A DNA stretch of 64,000 nt, taken from the NCBI GenBank assembly GCA_963843365.1, contig CAWJKG010000003.1, positions 682,001-746,000 on the forward strand, given 5' to 3'. Both the position numbers and the translations under genes were made by a program. The notes under the pieces were generated by a model that saw only the letters and a list, made by a program, of their open reading frames with translations, was not told where the DNA came from and searched no databases. The DNA is from Bog-473 sp963843365 (GTDB taxonomy: Bacteria > Actinomycetota > Acidimicrobiia > Acidimicrobiales > RAAP-2). Below, in pieces: positions 54,329-63,307 of the stretch. How positions within the stretch are numbered: the stretch's first letter is position 1; every line of letters begins with the position of its first letter.

Positions 54329-56482
54329 TCAGGGCCCGGCGGCGGTGCAGATCGCCCCGCAGGGCACCGTGAAGGCGGAGGCGGGGGCCAGGGGGACGGT
54401 CAACTCGGACGCCGCGCCCGCGTTGCGTTGGACCTGGTAGATGCCCCCGACGAGCTTGGGGGCCTGGGCCAGCGTCGGGAACAGATGGGGGGTGTCGCCG
54501 GTGCTGATGGTCACCCGCAGCCGCCACCCGGTGGGCAGCTCGGCCATGGTCGGGAAGATGGCGATGTCCTGGCGGGTGACCACGCCGGGCACGATCGGCT
54601 CCTGCGAGGCCTGCGTCAGCGGATGTACCGGCAACAGCATCTGGCCGTCGGCCGTGGTCCAGCTCCGGGCCTGGTCCACCGCGCGCTGATCCCCGTCGAG
54701 GGCGCCCGACGACAGGGGCACGCTGTCTCCGGACGGCGACACCGCCTCGACCGTCGCGGCCAGCTCGGTGTCGGTGCCGGTGGAGGTCGTGTAGAGGGTG
54801 GCGTCGATCGGGCCGGCGAGCACCTCGGGCGAGTCGACGGGTGCCGTGGTGTAGGTCAACGCGCCGGGACCGGTCCCGAGCGTCACGTCGTTCAGGTCGC
54901 ACGGGTCGTTCGTGTCGAGTGACTGGAAGCCGAGGGCGAGCGCCCCGGCGCCCCACTGGTCCGTCTGAATGTCGCACGGACTCGTCGTCCCGGTCCACGC
55001 GACGGTGTCCCCACCGGTGACCGCGGTGGGCGCCTGGGGCGACAGCACGCCGTCGTTGGGGGATGCGGCGTCGCTCCCGCTGCGCCCGGCGTCGAAGTAG
55101 TACGAGGTCGGGGTGGCGGCGGGCAGCGGCCACTGGGCCGCGTCGACCCACGTCCCGCCGGAGTTCTGGATGTCCAGGTGCAAGGGGGTCGTCGTCGTGG
55201 CGAGCGGCGTGTGCTCGCCCAGCAGCCAGGTGTCGAACCACTCGAGTTCCAGCGCCGACATGTTGACGCCCGTCCCCGTGGTGACGTGCTGCCACGGTCC
55301 CATCAACAGCTGGTAGCGCGGCGTGACGGCCTGCCCCGGGGTCATGGCGGTGTACTGCGACCGGCCGTCGGCGAGATTCTGCAGACCGACGTAGTTGAGG
55401 GGCTCGCCCTGCTCGAAGAGGTCGTTCCATCCGCCGACCAAGAAGGCCGGGATGTTGTCCTTCACGACGGACGCCAGATCCTGTGCCGGGCTGCGCGCCG
55501 CCCAGTAGCTCTGGTCGAACGCGTCGTCGCCTTGCCCGCTCTCGACGTCGAGCACCAGTTTGAGGAACGAGACGAGGACCTGGCTGTGCGCCGTCTCGGT
55601 CGGGGTCAGGCTGGCCAACCCACTGGCCAGCTCGTCGGAGTTGCCGCTCTCCGCCGCCTCGACGACCGGTTGCAGCGCAGGGTTGGACAGGTTGAGCCCC
55701 GAGAGCAGCGCCACGTAGGTGGCGGCGAACTCGGTGTCGGGGATGCCGCCCTGCGTGACGGTGTCGGCGTACAGGTCGTTGCCCGAGATGATGGGGAACA
55801 TCGCCTTGATCGGCGACCCGCTCCCCGCCGCCTGCACCGTCTGGAACTGGTTGATGCCCATGTACGACTCGCCGAACAGGCCGACCTCGCCGTTGGACTG
55901 CGGCAGCTTGGCCGCCCAACGCGCCAGCGTCGCGCCGTCGGTCGACTGCACGGGATCGAAGAGGTCGAAGGTTCCCCCGGAGTCCCCGGTGCCGCGCACG
56001 TCGGCGATGACGACGATGTAGCCGCGGTCCACGAGGTATTCGACGTTGGTGTTGGCGATGGCCGACGCGTCCACGATGAACGCCTTGCCGTACGGCGTCT
56101 GTTGCAGCAACACGGGGAAGAGCCCGTTGGCCGGCGTCGTCGTGCCGGCCGTCGTGGGGAAGTACACGTCGACGCGCAGGACGGTGCCGTCCGACATCGT
56201 GACGGGGAGGTCGCGCAACGACCCGGTGCCGTACGTCGCCGCCTGGGGCGACCAGTGGCTGACGTCGGCGTCGTGGGCGCCCGCGACGGTGTCCGCCGCC
56301 GCGGCGGTGCTCGCCCCGAGGTCGGGACCGGACCGAGCGCCGGGGGCCGGGCCGCCTCCGCCCAGGAGCACCGGCGCCACCGCGAAGACCGACAAGGGGA
56401 TGACGAGCGCCAGCGCGCCCATCACCAGGCGCCAGGGCACGGTGCCCTTCCAGCGGGCGAAATACCTCTCCGTGTACGACAT
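54329..56482 (-). CDS. Membrane-anchored X-Pro dipeptidyl-peptidase / CocE-NonD (S15) hydrolase
   Basis: 717 residues. One N-terminal membrane segment (LVMGALALVIPLSVFAVAPV) anchors an extracellular alpha/beta hydrolase. IADVRGTGDSGGTFDLFDPV precedes the nucleophile GESYMG (Ser206), and GGWNDLFEQGEPLNY and MGPWQH contribute the acid and the histidine. A C-terminal jelly-roll (from about residue 470) completes the S15/CocE plan. Such enzymes cleave X-Pro peptides or esters. It sits between a Wzz-like gene (84 bp upstream) and an MFS gene, probably in one operon. Confidence 0.8.
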   Translation of the reverse strand: MSYTERYFARWKGTVPWRLVMGALALVIPLSVFAVAPVLLGGGGPAPGARSGPDLGASTAAAADTVAGAHDADVSHWSPQAATYGTGSLRDLPVTMSDGTVLRVDVYFPTTAGTTTPANGLFPVLLQQTPYGKAFIVDASAIANTNVEYLVDRGYIVVIADVRGTGDSGGTFDLFDPVQSTDGATLARWAAKLPQSNGEVGLFGESYMGINQFQTVQAAGSGSPIKAMFPIISGNDLYADTVTQGGIPDTEFAATYVALLSGLNLSNPALQPVVEAAESGNSDELASGLASLTPTETAHSQVLVSFLKLVLDVESGQGDDAFDQSYWAARSPAQDLASVVKDNIPAFLVGGWNDLFEQGEPLNYVGLQNLADGRSQYTAMTPGQAVTPRYQLLMGPWQHVTTGTGVNMSALELEWFDTWLLGEHTPLATTTTPLHLDIQNSGGTWVDAAQWPLPAATPTSYYFDAGRSGSDAASPNDGVLSPQAPTAVTGGDTVAWTGTTSPCDIQTDQWGAGALALGFQSLDTNDPCDLNDVTLGTGPGALTYTTAPVDSPEVLAGPIDATLYTTSTGTDTELAATVEAVSPSGDSVPLSSGALDGDQRAVDQARSWTTADGQMLLPVHPLTQASQEPIVPGVVTRQDIAIFPTMAELPTGWRLRVTISTGDTPHLFPTLAQAPKLVGGIYQVQRNAGAASELTVPLAPASAFTVPCGAICTAAGP

Positions 56483-56566
56483 CCCCCGACCTCCGTCCCC
56501 GCTCGACCCCCGAGGGAGCGGGCCCTCGTCTGGAGGGAGAACGGCCGGTGCCCGGCTTCCTGGCGG

Positions 56567-57439
56567 TCAGGCGGTGCGGGGCGGGGCGAGGGCATTGACC
56601 AGGAGGGCCACGCCGATGCCCAGGATGAGGCCGAAGATGAGCGCCAGCACCGTCCATTCGACCGTCTTGGGCGAGGCCGGCTTGGTCGGCACCGTCGCCG
56701 TCGAAATGACCTGGCCTGCTTCCGTCGTGACCCCCTGCGATGCGTAGAACTGGTAGTTCTGCAGCTGGTCCTGCAGGGTCGTCAGCTGGCCCTCGAGGTC
56801 ACCGAGTTGGTTCTCGTCGGGTGTCACGTTCGTCGTGGCCGGCGCGCTGCGGATCTGGGAGTTGAGGTTGGCGATCGAGAGCTGCAGGGTGTCGATCTTG
56901 TTCTGAATCTGCGCCTGGGCCGAGGTGAAGGTGTCGGCGGTCTGTTGCTGCTCGAAGTGGATGTAGGACTTGGCGTAGGCATTGGCGGCGGCGGCGGCCA
57001 GCCGCGGGTCCTTGTCGCGGACCGACACCTGCACGACGTCCGTCGTGCCGACCTGGGTCGCCTTCGCCGCCGGCGCGCCGGGCAGCGTCTTGGCCACCAG
57101 CTGGGCCACCGATGCGCTCTCTATGACCTCAATGCCGTCGGGCACGTTGGGGATCGGGGCAATGGCCGCCGGGGAGTTGGCCTCAATGAGCGTCTGCGAA
57201 ATCGGCGGCTCCAGCAGGACCGACGCCGAGGCCTCGTAGGTGGGCTTGGTGAGCACGCAGTAGGCCAACGTGGCGCCGACGCAGATGGCGGCCACGACCA
57301 ATACGGTGACCCGCTTGCGCCACAGAACGAGCGCGTATTCGCGGAGCCCGGACGGTTCGGCGCCCACCGGCTCCGGCCCCCGGGGGATCCGGGCGTATTC
57401 GTGCAACTCCGATTGCGGAACCTGCAGAGGATCGCTCAT
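56567..57439 (-). CDS. Polysaccharide co-polymerase (Wzz/CapA chain-length determinant family)
   Basis: 290 residues. Two membrane segments (VTVLVVAAICVGATLAYCVL near 44 and WTVLALIFGLILGIGVALLV near 263) flank a periplasm-side coiled-coil domain (TADTFTSAQAQIQNKIDTLQ and DENQLGDLEGQLTTLQDQLQ). PTKPASPKTVEW before the second segment is the family's Pro-rich motif. No kinase domain is attached, so chain-length control partners must be elsewhere. It is divergent from the Wzy-like gene across 92 bp that contain two dyads. Confidence 0.85.
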   Translation of the reverse strand: MSDPLQVPQSELHEYARIPRGPEPVGAEPSGLREYALVLWRKRVTVLVVAAICVGATLAYCVLTKPTYEASASVLLEPPISQTLIEANSPAAIAPIPNVPDGIEVIESASVAQLVAKTLPGAPAAKATQVGTTDVVQVSVRDKDPRLAAAAANAYAKSYIHFEQQQTADTFTSAQAQIQNKIDTLQLSIANLNSQIRSAPATTNVTPDENQLGDLEGQLTTLQDQLQNYQFYASQGVTTEAGQVISTATVPTKPASPKTVEWTVLALIFGLILGIGVALLVNALAPPRTA

Positions 57440-57479
57440 CGGTTGCGGAACGTGCCGGGGCGGTCGTTCTTGCTCCCAT

Positions 57480-57495
57480 TCATCCGATCGGATGA
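57480..57495. promoter_or_regulatory. 16-bp perfect palindrome in the wzz/wzy divergent region
   Basis: TCATCCGATCGGATGA, located 41 bp from the Wzz start and 37 bp from the Wzy start. Its central position suits a shared operator. Confidence 0.4.
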
Positions 57496-57502
57496 GCCGT
57501 AG

Positions 57503-57531
57503 GCAACGGAGGCCCCTGCAGTTTCCGTTGC
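57503..57531. promoter_or_regulatory. Inverted repeat abutting the Wzy start
   Basis: GCAACGGA-N13-TCCGTTGC, perfect eight-base arms; the right arm ends at the base before GTG 57532. In RNA it would hide the GGAGG at 57508-57512, so it may act as operator or translational control. Confidence 0.4.
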
Positions 57532-58948
57532 GTGGGGACGAGGGCCAAGGAAGACCTCTTCGTGGTGGTGGCGCGCCGCCTCGTCTTTGTCGGCCTGGTC
57601 CTCCTGCCGCTCCTGCACTACCGCGTCGGCAAGGCGTTCGACCTCAGCGACCTGTTCTTCTTGCTGGCCGCCGGGTTCCTCATCCTCTCCCGGCGCCCGC
57701 CGCCGAAGGCGCCGCCGGCGCCCGGGTGGTATTTCGGCTCCTTCGTCTTCATCCTCGCCGGCGTCGTGGCGTCCTCCCAGGCCGTCTCCAAGACTGCGTC
57801 TCTGCAGGTGGTCGTCAACGCGATCTTCGTGTTCTTCGTCCTGCAGTGGATGCTGCGCCAGCTGCTCGACAGCACGGAGCGGATCCGGGCGGGCATGGTG
57901 GCCTTCGTCCTCGGGTCCTCCGTCTCCGCCTTCGTCGCTTTCATGCAGACCGAGTTCCACGTCCTCGGGTACAGCCACCAGGCCAGCCTCGAGGGCTCGC
58001 GTGCCGTCGGTCTGAGCAATCAGCCCAACATCGCCGCCGTGGCCTTCGCCCTGGCGCTCGTCTTCGCCATCGGCCTCGTCGTCCAGGGGGGCTTGCGCCG
58101 GCGGTGGTATCTCGGGCCGTGCATCGCCGTCTTGGCCGGCGCCGCTGATCTTCAGCGCCAGCGTCTCGGGCATGTCCAGCACCCTGGTGGGATGCTTCGT
58201 CCTGTTCGTGACCCGCGGCTTCCGCTTGCGCACCGTGCTCGGCGTCGTGGCGGCTCTCGCCATCGTGTACATGATCGCGGTCTCCGTGCAGTCCAGCGGC
58301 AGCCACTTCGACCTGAACCCGCTGGCGCGCCTGCAGGAGACCACGGGCACCAACACCGGGTACAACACGGTCAACCCCAGGGTGGCGACGATCGAGCACT
58401 CGTGGAGCGGGATTGTGGAGAGCCCGATCATCGGGCACGGACTCGACCAGACGACGATCGCCGTCTACTACGACGCCGATGTCGGCGTGTACTACCCGGC
58501 CCACAACATCGTGATCCTCTACTGGTTCGCCGGCGGGATCTTCATGGTGGCCGCCGGCGCGCTGCTGATGGGTTCGTGCTTCCACCGCCTTCTCGCCGGA
58601 CGCCGCCGGGCCAGCGGACCGGACCGCTTGCTGCGGGACACGGTGCTGGCCGGGTGTGTGACAGTGCTCTTCTTCTCCTTCCAGTCGCCTGAGATCGTCG
58701 ACCGCTGGTTGTGGTTGCCGTTCCTGCTGGCGCTCTGCTTTGGGGTGCCGGGGACGTCCCGCGCGGCCGTGACCCGGCGGGGCGCACGGCCGGGTACGAG
58801 CCGGCTGCAGGCCGCGCCGGCGCCGATGGCTACGGCCGGCCTCCCCGTCGAGGCCCTGGCGTCGGCGTCGCCACCCGAGCCGCTGCCGGTCCTGCGGCGG
58901 GTCAGCGGGACGGTGTCGGCGGCACGGAGGGAGGGGAGTTCCCCGTGA
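57532..58948 (+). CDS. Wzy/O-antigen-ligase-type polysaccharide polymerase, frameshifted
   Basis: GTG 57532 opens a polytopic protein of about 471 residues. Ten or so hydrophobic segments (LVFVGLVLLPLLHYRVG, AGMVAFVLGSSVSAFVAFMQ, RTVLGVVAALAIVYMIAVSV) enclose the large loop with RVATIEHSWSGIVESPIIGH and YYPAHNIVILYWFAGGIFM, the O-antigen ligase (Wzy_C) signature. At 58138-58141 GGCG stands for one glycine codon; without the extra base PLIFSASVSGMSSTLVGC continues the protein. It polymerises or transfers lipid-linked repeat units outside the membrane. Its stop overlaps the next GTG. Confidence 0.75.
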
Positions 58949-59676
58949 CGACCGACGTGCACCTGGGTCTCGACGAGATGTTCGACGACCGCATTCTGGG
59001 ACTCGACAGCGCCCATGTGTTCCTGGTGAGCGCACTGGCGGTGGCGGCCCGGTCCCGGGTGGTGGCGGAAGTCGGGTGCGGGCGGGGGGCCCTGGTGGAC
59101 CAGGGACAGCCGGGCGGCGCCTGGCAGGACCTGCGCGGTGCCGGTCGCACCGTGATCGGCATCGACATCGAGGCGACGGGGGAGCAGAACCCCGTCATCG
59201 ACGAGTTCCGCCTCATCGGGGCCGACGGGCGATGGCCGCTCGCGGACGGGTCGGTCGACCTGGCCGTGAGCGACTTCGTGCTGGAGCACGTGACCGATCC
59301 GAAGGGATTCGTCCGCGAGCTGTCGCGGGTGCTGCGGCCCGGCGGCATCTTCATCGCCCGCACCATCAGCCGGCGTTCCCTGCTCGCGGCGGCTGCCCGC
59401 GTCGTCCCGAACGACCACCATGCCAAGGCGCTCGAGCGGCTCCAGCCGGGCCGCCAGGAACGTGACGTCTTCCGGACGGCCTACAGGATGAACACGCGCA
59501 AGGACCTGGCACGGCTGTTCGACGCCGATTTCGAGCTGGCCCTCGCCCGCCGGACCGGTCTGGAGCAGTACTGCAAGCCCTGGCCCCGCCTCCGGCGCGC
59601 CGTGGCCCAGTGCGAGCGCCACCTGCCCACGTCCATGTGGATGGCGCTCGTCGTCTTCGCCCGCCGTCGCGGCTGA
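58945..59676 (+). CDS. Class I SAM-dependent methyltransferase
   Basis: 243 residues from GTG 58945, overlapping the Wzy stop and preceded by GAGGGGAG. The core shows VVAEVGCGRGALVDQGQPGG, then TVIGIDIEAT, DGSVDLAVSDFVLEHVTDPK and VLRPGGIFIARTIS, a type 11 methyltransferase. Co-translation with the polymerase implies that it caps or decorates the polymer or its repeat unit; this is inference. Confidence 0.8.
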   Translation: MTTDVHLGLDEMFDDRILGLDSAHVFLVSALAVAARSRVVAEVGCGRGALVDQGQPGGAWQDLRGAGRTVIGIDIEATGEQNPVIDEFRLIGADGRWPLADGSVDLAVSDFVLEHVTDPKGFVRELSRVLRPGGIFIARTISRRSLLAAAARVVPNDHHAKALERLQPGRQERDVFRTAYRMNTRKDLARLFDADFELALARRTGLEQYCKPWPRLRRAVAQCERHLPTSMWMALVVFARRRG

Positions 59677-59694
59677 GCCCGGCCTCCCCGGGGG

Positions 59695-60751
59695 TCAGGC
59701 CGTTCCGATGGCCGCCACCAGCGCGGTCGCGGACGTTCCCGGCCGTGCGTCGCCAGGTGAACGCGGAGGCATGCTCCACACCCGCCTGCAGTTCGTGCGC
59801 GCTGGTGCGGCGCGCCAACGGGACGGCGCGCGCCAGTGCCGCCGCATCCCAGCCGTCCATCACGGTGGCCAATCCTCCCGTGACCTCGCGCAGTGCCCGG
59901 TCCGGCGACACCACCACCGGGATCCCCAGGCGCATCGCCTCCAGGGCGGGAAGCCCGAAGCCCTCGTAGTCGGACGGGAAGACGACGAGCGCGGCCGAAG
60001 TGAACACCTGCACGAACTCGGGCTCGCTCAGCCATGGCTTCACCGTCACCAGTCCCTCGATGCCCCGGGCCGCCGCGCCGGCCTCCACCGCGGTCCTGCC
60101 CTCGGCGGTGAGACCGACGACGACGAGCGGCGGTGCCTCGGAGCGTGAGCGGAGCACGGACCAGGCCTCGAGCACCAGGTCGACGTTCTTGTTGCCCCAC
60201 TGGCCGAACGCCAACGCGTAGTCGCCCGGACGGCGATCGGGCCATGTCAGGACGTGGTCGGCCCCCAGTTGGGCCACCGTCACCCGGCGGGAGCGGAGGA
60301 AAGGATGGGCGGCGAGCAGATCGTCGTGCGTCCGCTGCGAGATGCAGACGATCGCGTCGGCCTGGCGGTACCCGATGCCGTAGCTCACTCTGCGCAGCAG
60401 CCGCCGCCCGAAGCTGAACTGGTCGGGGCGGGCCTCGTGGCGCAGGTCGAGGGCGATGACAACGCGCGGGCAGGGGAGGGGCGCCATCGTCGTGGCGGGC
60501 GTCAGCCCCACGAAGGCGTCGGCCCGCAGCTGCCGGCACAGGGCCGGGACCCGGAGCTCCATGGCCGCCTCCCGGGGACCATCGACCCGGTGCACGTGCA
60601 CGGCTTCTCCGATATCGAGTTCGACGCCGGTGTGCAGCACCAGGTGGAGCTCGTCGCCGAGCCCGAGGCCCGTCCACCCCTTGAGCAGGTTCTCCGTGAC
60701 CACGCCGAGGCTGGTGCCGCGGGCGGGCAGGGCATTGACCACGACGCGCAC
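59695..60751 (-). CDS. GT4-family glycosyltransferase, frameshifted near the stop
   Basis: Starts at GTG 60751 (VRVVVNALPARGTSLGVVTE); upstream in-frame ATGs at 60784 and 60811 are less typical. The GT-B fold shows VVIALDLRHEARPDQFSFGR, CISQRTHDDLLAAHPFL, ALAFGQWGNKNVDLVLEAW and the nucleotide-sugar motif FPSDYEGFGLPALEAMRLGI with EX7E. After NVR one surplus base (CGCG, near 59728) must be removed to give TALVAAIGTA and the stop at 59695-59697, about 351 residues. Otherwise the frame runs on opposite the methyltransferase. It probably adds one sugar to the lipid-linked repeat unit. Confidence 0.75.
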
Positions 60752-60861
60752 CGCAGCACGGTATCGGAGAGGCTCCGCAGGCATCGGGGTCCGCGCCCGT
60801 TCTGCAGGCATGGCGATGGCGCGGGGCAGCAAGCTGAGGCCTCCCCGAACGTTCACTTGAT

Positions 60862-62247
60862 ATGAGCGGAACGGACCAGCTCGGGGCGCCCACCGCGACC
60901 GCGCCCGGGCCCAGTGCCCCCCACGCCCTTCGGCGCCCGCGACGCGGCACGGCCCGGGCCGCTTCCCGGCGCGCCACCGCCTCCTCCCAGCGGGTCATGC
61001 TGCTCACGATCGCCGACCAGGGCGCCTCGAGCATCTCGAACTTCGCGCTGGCCATCATCGTGGCGCACTACAGCTCGGCCGGTGCGCTGGGCGTGTTCGC
61101 CATCCTGACGTCCACCTACGTTCTGAGCCAGGGCCTGGTGCGCAGCCTCTCCAGCGACTGCCTGCTCACCCGGTCCGAGAGCGACGACGGCCTGCGGTCG
61201 AGCTACGAGCGGGGCGGCTACCTGGCGGCCATCGTCCTCTCCACCTCTGTCGCCGCCGTGATCGCCGCCGTGAGCGGCCTGCTCCCCGGCGAGTTCACGC
61301 TGCCGTTCGTCATTTTCGCCGTGTCGTTCCCGCTGATGGCCTGCCAGGACTTCGCCCGCTTCATCGGGATCAGCCGGTACGACCCTGCCTACGCCATCCG
61401 GCTCGACCTGGCCTGGCTGGTCCTGTTCCTCGTCGCCTACGTGGCACTGCAGCAGGAGGGCCTCACCACGCTGGCCTGGCTCTTCGGAGCCTGGAGCGGG
61501 GCGGGCGCGTTGGTCGGGCTCTGGACGCTCCGGGCCCATGCCGCGACGTCGGGACGGCGACGGCTGCTGCGCTTCTGGGACCGCAGTGAACGGGGTGTGG
61601 GGCTGCGCTTCGCCGGCCAGTTCATGTTGGTGACGTCCTGGACCTACTTCGTCTCGTACCTCTTGCTGTTCGTGCTCCCCCTGGCCTCCATCGGCGTCTT
61701 CAAGCTGTCGCAGCTGGCGCTGGGTCCCATCACGGTGCTGCTGGCCGGTGTGCAGTCCGCGCTGATCGCCCTGGCGACGAAGCGCTTCCAGATCGATGCA
61801 CACAAGGCCGTCCGCTTCCTCCTGATCGGCGGCATCGGCTCCTTCGTCCTGACGATGGTGTGGACGGGTCTGGTGTACGGCGCACCGCCGCACGTGATGA
61901 CCGATCTCTTCGGCGCCAACTGGAGGGCGGCCCGCGGCATTGTGCCCTACGCCGGCCTGGCGGTGGCCTTCACGAGCTTCGCCAACGCCGCCATCTCGGG
62001 GCTGCGGGCGATGCGGGCCGCCAGCGAGAACCTCCGCCTCTCGGTGGTGATGGTGCCGTTCCTCTTCGTCCTCTCGCTGGGCGGCGCCGAGCTCTACGGG
62101 ACCCGTGGCGCGGCAGGCGGCCTGGCGGTCGCCGGCGCCATCTACACGGCGCTGTCCTGGCGCGTCCTCACGAAGGTCGCGCTGGCCTTCGTCCCCGGCA
62201 CGAGTCCGGTCGTGGCCGATGTCGTGGCGGAGGTCTCCGAGCCGTGA
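60862..62247 (+). CDS. Wzx-like flippase (polysaccharide biosynthesis membrane protein)
   Basis: 461 residues from ATG 60862. About a dozen hydrophobic segments follow a basic start; MLLTIADQGASSISNFALAI is the first helix pattern of the MOP/Wzx family, and SYLLLFVLPLASIGVFKLSQ marks the second half. It would move undecaprenyl-linked oligosaccharide across the membrane for the Wzy-like polymerase 3 kb away. No indels. It is divergent from the GT4 gene and converges on an FkbM methyltransferase. Confidence 0.8.
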   Translation: MSGTDQLGAPTATAPGPSAPHALRRPRRGTARAASRRATASSQRVMLLTIADQGASSISNFALAIIVAHYSSAGALGVFAILTSTYVLSQGLVRSLSSDCLLTRSESDDGLRSSYERGGYLAAIVLSTSVAAVIAAVSGLLPGEFTLPFVIFAVSFPLMACQDFARFIGISRYDPAYAIRLDLAWLVLFLVAYVALQQEGLTTLAWLFGAWSGAGALVGLWTLRAHAATSGRRRLLRFWDRSERGVGLRFAGQFMLVTSWTYFVSYLLLFVLPLASIGVFKLSQLALGPITVLLAGVQSALIALATKRFQIDAHKAVRFLLIGGIGSFVLTMVWTGLVYGAPPHVMTDLFGANWRAARGIVPYAGLAVAFTSFANAAISGLRAMRAASENLRLSVVMVPFLFVLSLGGAELYGTRGAAGGLAVAGAIYTALSWRVLTKVALAFVPGTSPVVADVVAEVSEP

Positions 62248-62255
62248 CCGCGGTG

Positions 62256-63269
62256 TCAGCGGTAGGCGACGTCGACGCGCACCGGGGCGACGGCCGGCGC
62301 TCCGCCGGGGCTGTCGAGACGGGCCCGCACCGCCGCCACATCGCGGCAGGCGATGACATTGAGGGTCGGCGGCAGTTCGTCGGAGTGCCAGGGCGACAGC
62401 GCGCCGTCGAGCAGATAGATGCTGTAGCCCACCTCGCGCAGGAAGGCGCGGACCTCCGCCGGCGTGATGCCGAAGTGCGCGGAGTGGCCGGCATGCTCGA
62501 AGAGCAGCACGGGCGCCGTCCCCGCCGAGGTGAGCAAGCCCCGTGCCCCCTCCATGACGTGCAGCTCCGATCCCTCCACGTCGATCTTGATCAGCGCCGG
62601 CGGGTCGTCGCCCACGAGGGAGTCGAGGGTGGTGACGGGCACCGTGATGCCGGTCGGCCTGGCGTCGCTGCGGGTGTTGCCGTGGCCGGCGTTGGCGGTG
62701 CCGCCGTCGAGGGCAAGCCGATTCAGGACGTCGCGGTCGAGGATCTCGAAGGTGGCCTCGCCCGGAGTGTCGCTGAGGGCCGAGTCCACCACGGTGATCG
62801 AGAGGTCGTTGAGCGCGAGGTTGGCTTGCAGGTCCGCCCGCACGGGCGGAAACGGCTCCACTGCGGTGATGCGCACGCCGGGGATCCGAGTCCCGACCAG
62901 CGCGGAGAAGACGCCGACGTTCGCGCCCACGTCGACGAAGTGGTCGCCGGCGCGCAGGAAGCCCAGACAGAACTGCAGCTCCTCCCATTCGTGCACGCCG
63001 TCGTAGAGCGTCCACACGCCGCTGAATTGCTTCGGCCGCGCCATCAGGCGGGTGCGCCCGTCCACGGTCACCACGGCGCGCACGGCGTCGCGTCCGCCTC
63101 GGGTGCGCCAGTGCCATTCGACAGCGCGCCGTTCGGCCGCCAGGCGTCCGCCCTTGTTGGCCGGGTGTCGGGCAATGGCCCAGACCCAGTACGCCGAACG
63201 CCGGGCTCGGTGGGCCAGGCGCGTCACGCGGGTGCGGACCTGCTCGTGCCCGTGATCCCCCCTGCTCAC
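62256..63269 (-). CDS. FkbM-family SAM-dependent methyltransferase
   Basis: 337 residues from GTG 63269. HFVDVGANVGVFSALVGTRI is the SAM loop, ITAVEPFPPVRADLQANLAL follows, and ALIKIDVEGSELHVMEGARG is the FkbM hallmark. Compared with the FkbM gene at 7033 it has higher GC and a more standard core. It probably O-methylates a sugar in the neighbouring polysaccharide pathway. It is divergent from the GT61-like gene across 38 bp. Confidence 0.85.
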   Translation of the reverse strand: MSRGDHGHEQVRTRVTRLAHRARRSAYWVWAIARHPANKGGRLAAERRAVEWHWRTRGGRDAVRAVVTVDGRTRLMARPKQFSGVWTLYDGVHEWEELQFCLGFLRAGDHFVDVGANVGVFSALVGTRIPGVRITAVEPFPPVRADLQANLALNDLSITVVDSALSDTPGEATFEILDRDVLNRLALDGGTANAGHGNTRSDARPTGITVPVTTLDSLVGDDPPALIKIDVEGSELHVMEGARGLLTSAGTAPVLLFEHAGHSAHFGITPAEVRAFLREVGYSIYLLDGALSPWHSDELPPTLNVIACRDVAAVRARLDSPGGAPAVAPVRVDVAYR

Positions 63270-63307
63270 GCGAGGTTTCTAGCAGATGGCGAGCGAGGCA
63301 CACGGCC

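Noticed and set aside
53223..56657. An 1144-codon minus-strand open frame
   Set aside because: It is a frame shadow of the S15 hydrolase and MFS genes, rich in Arg, His and Pro, with no recognisable motif.
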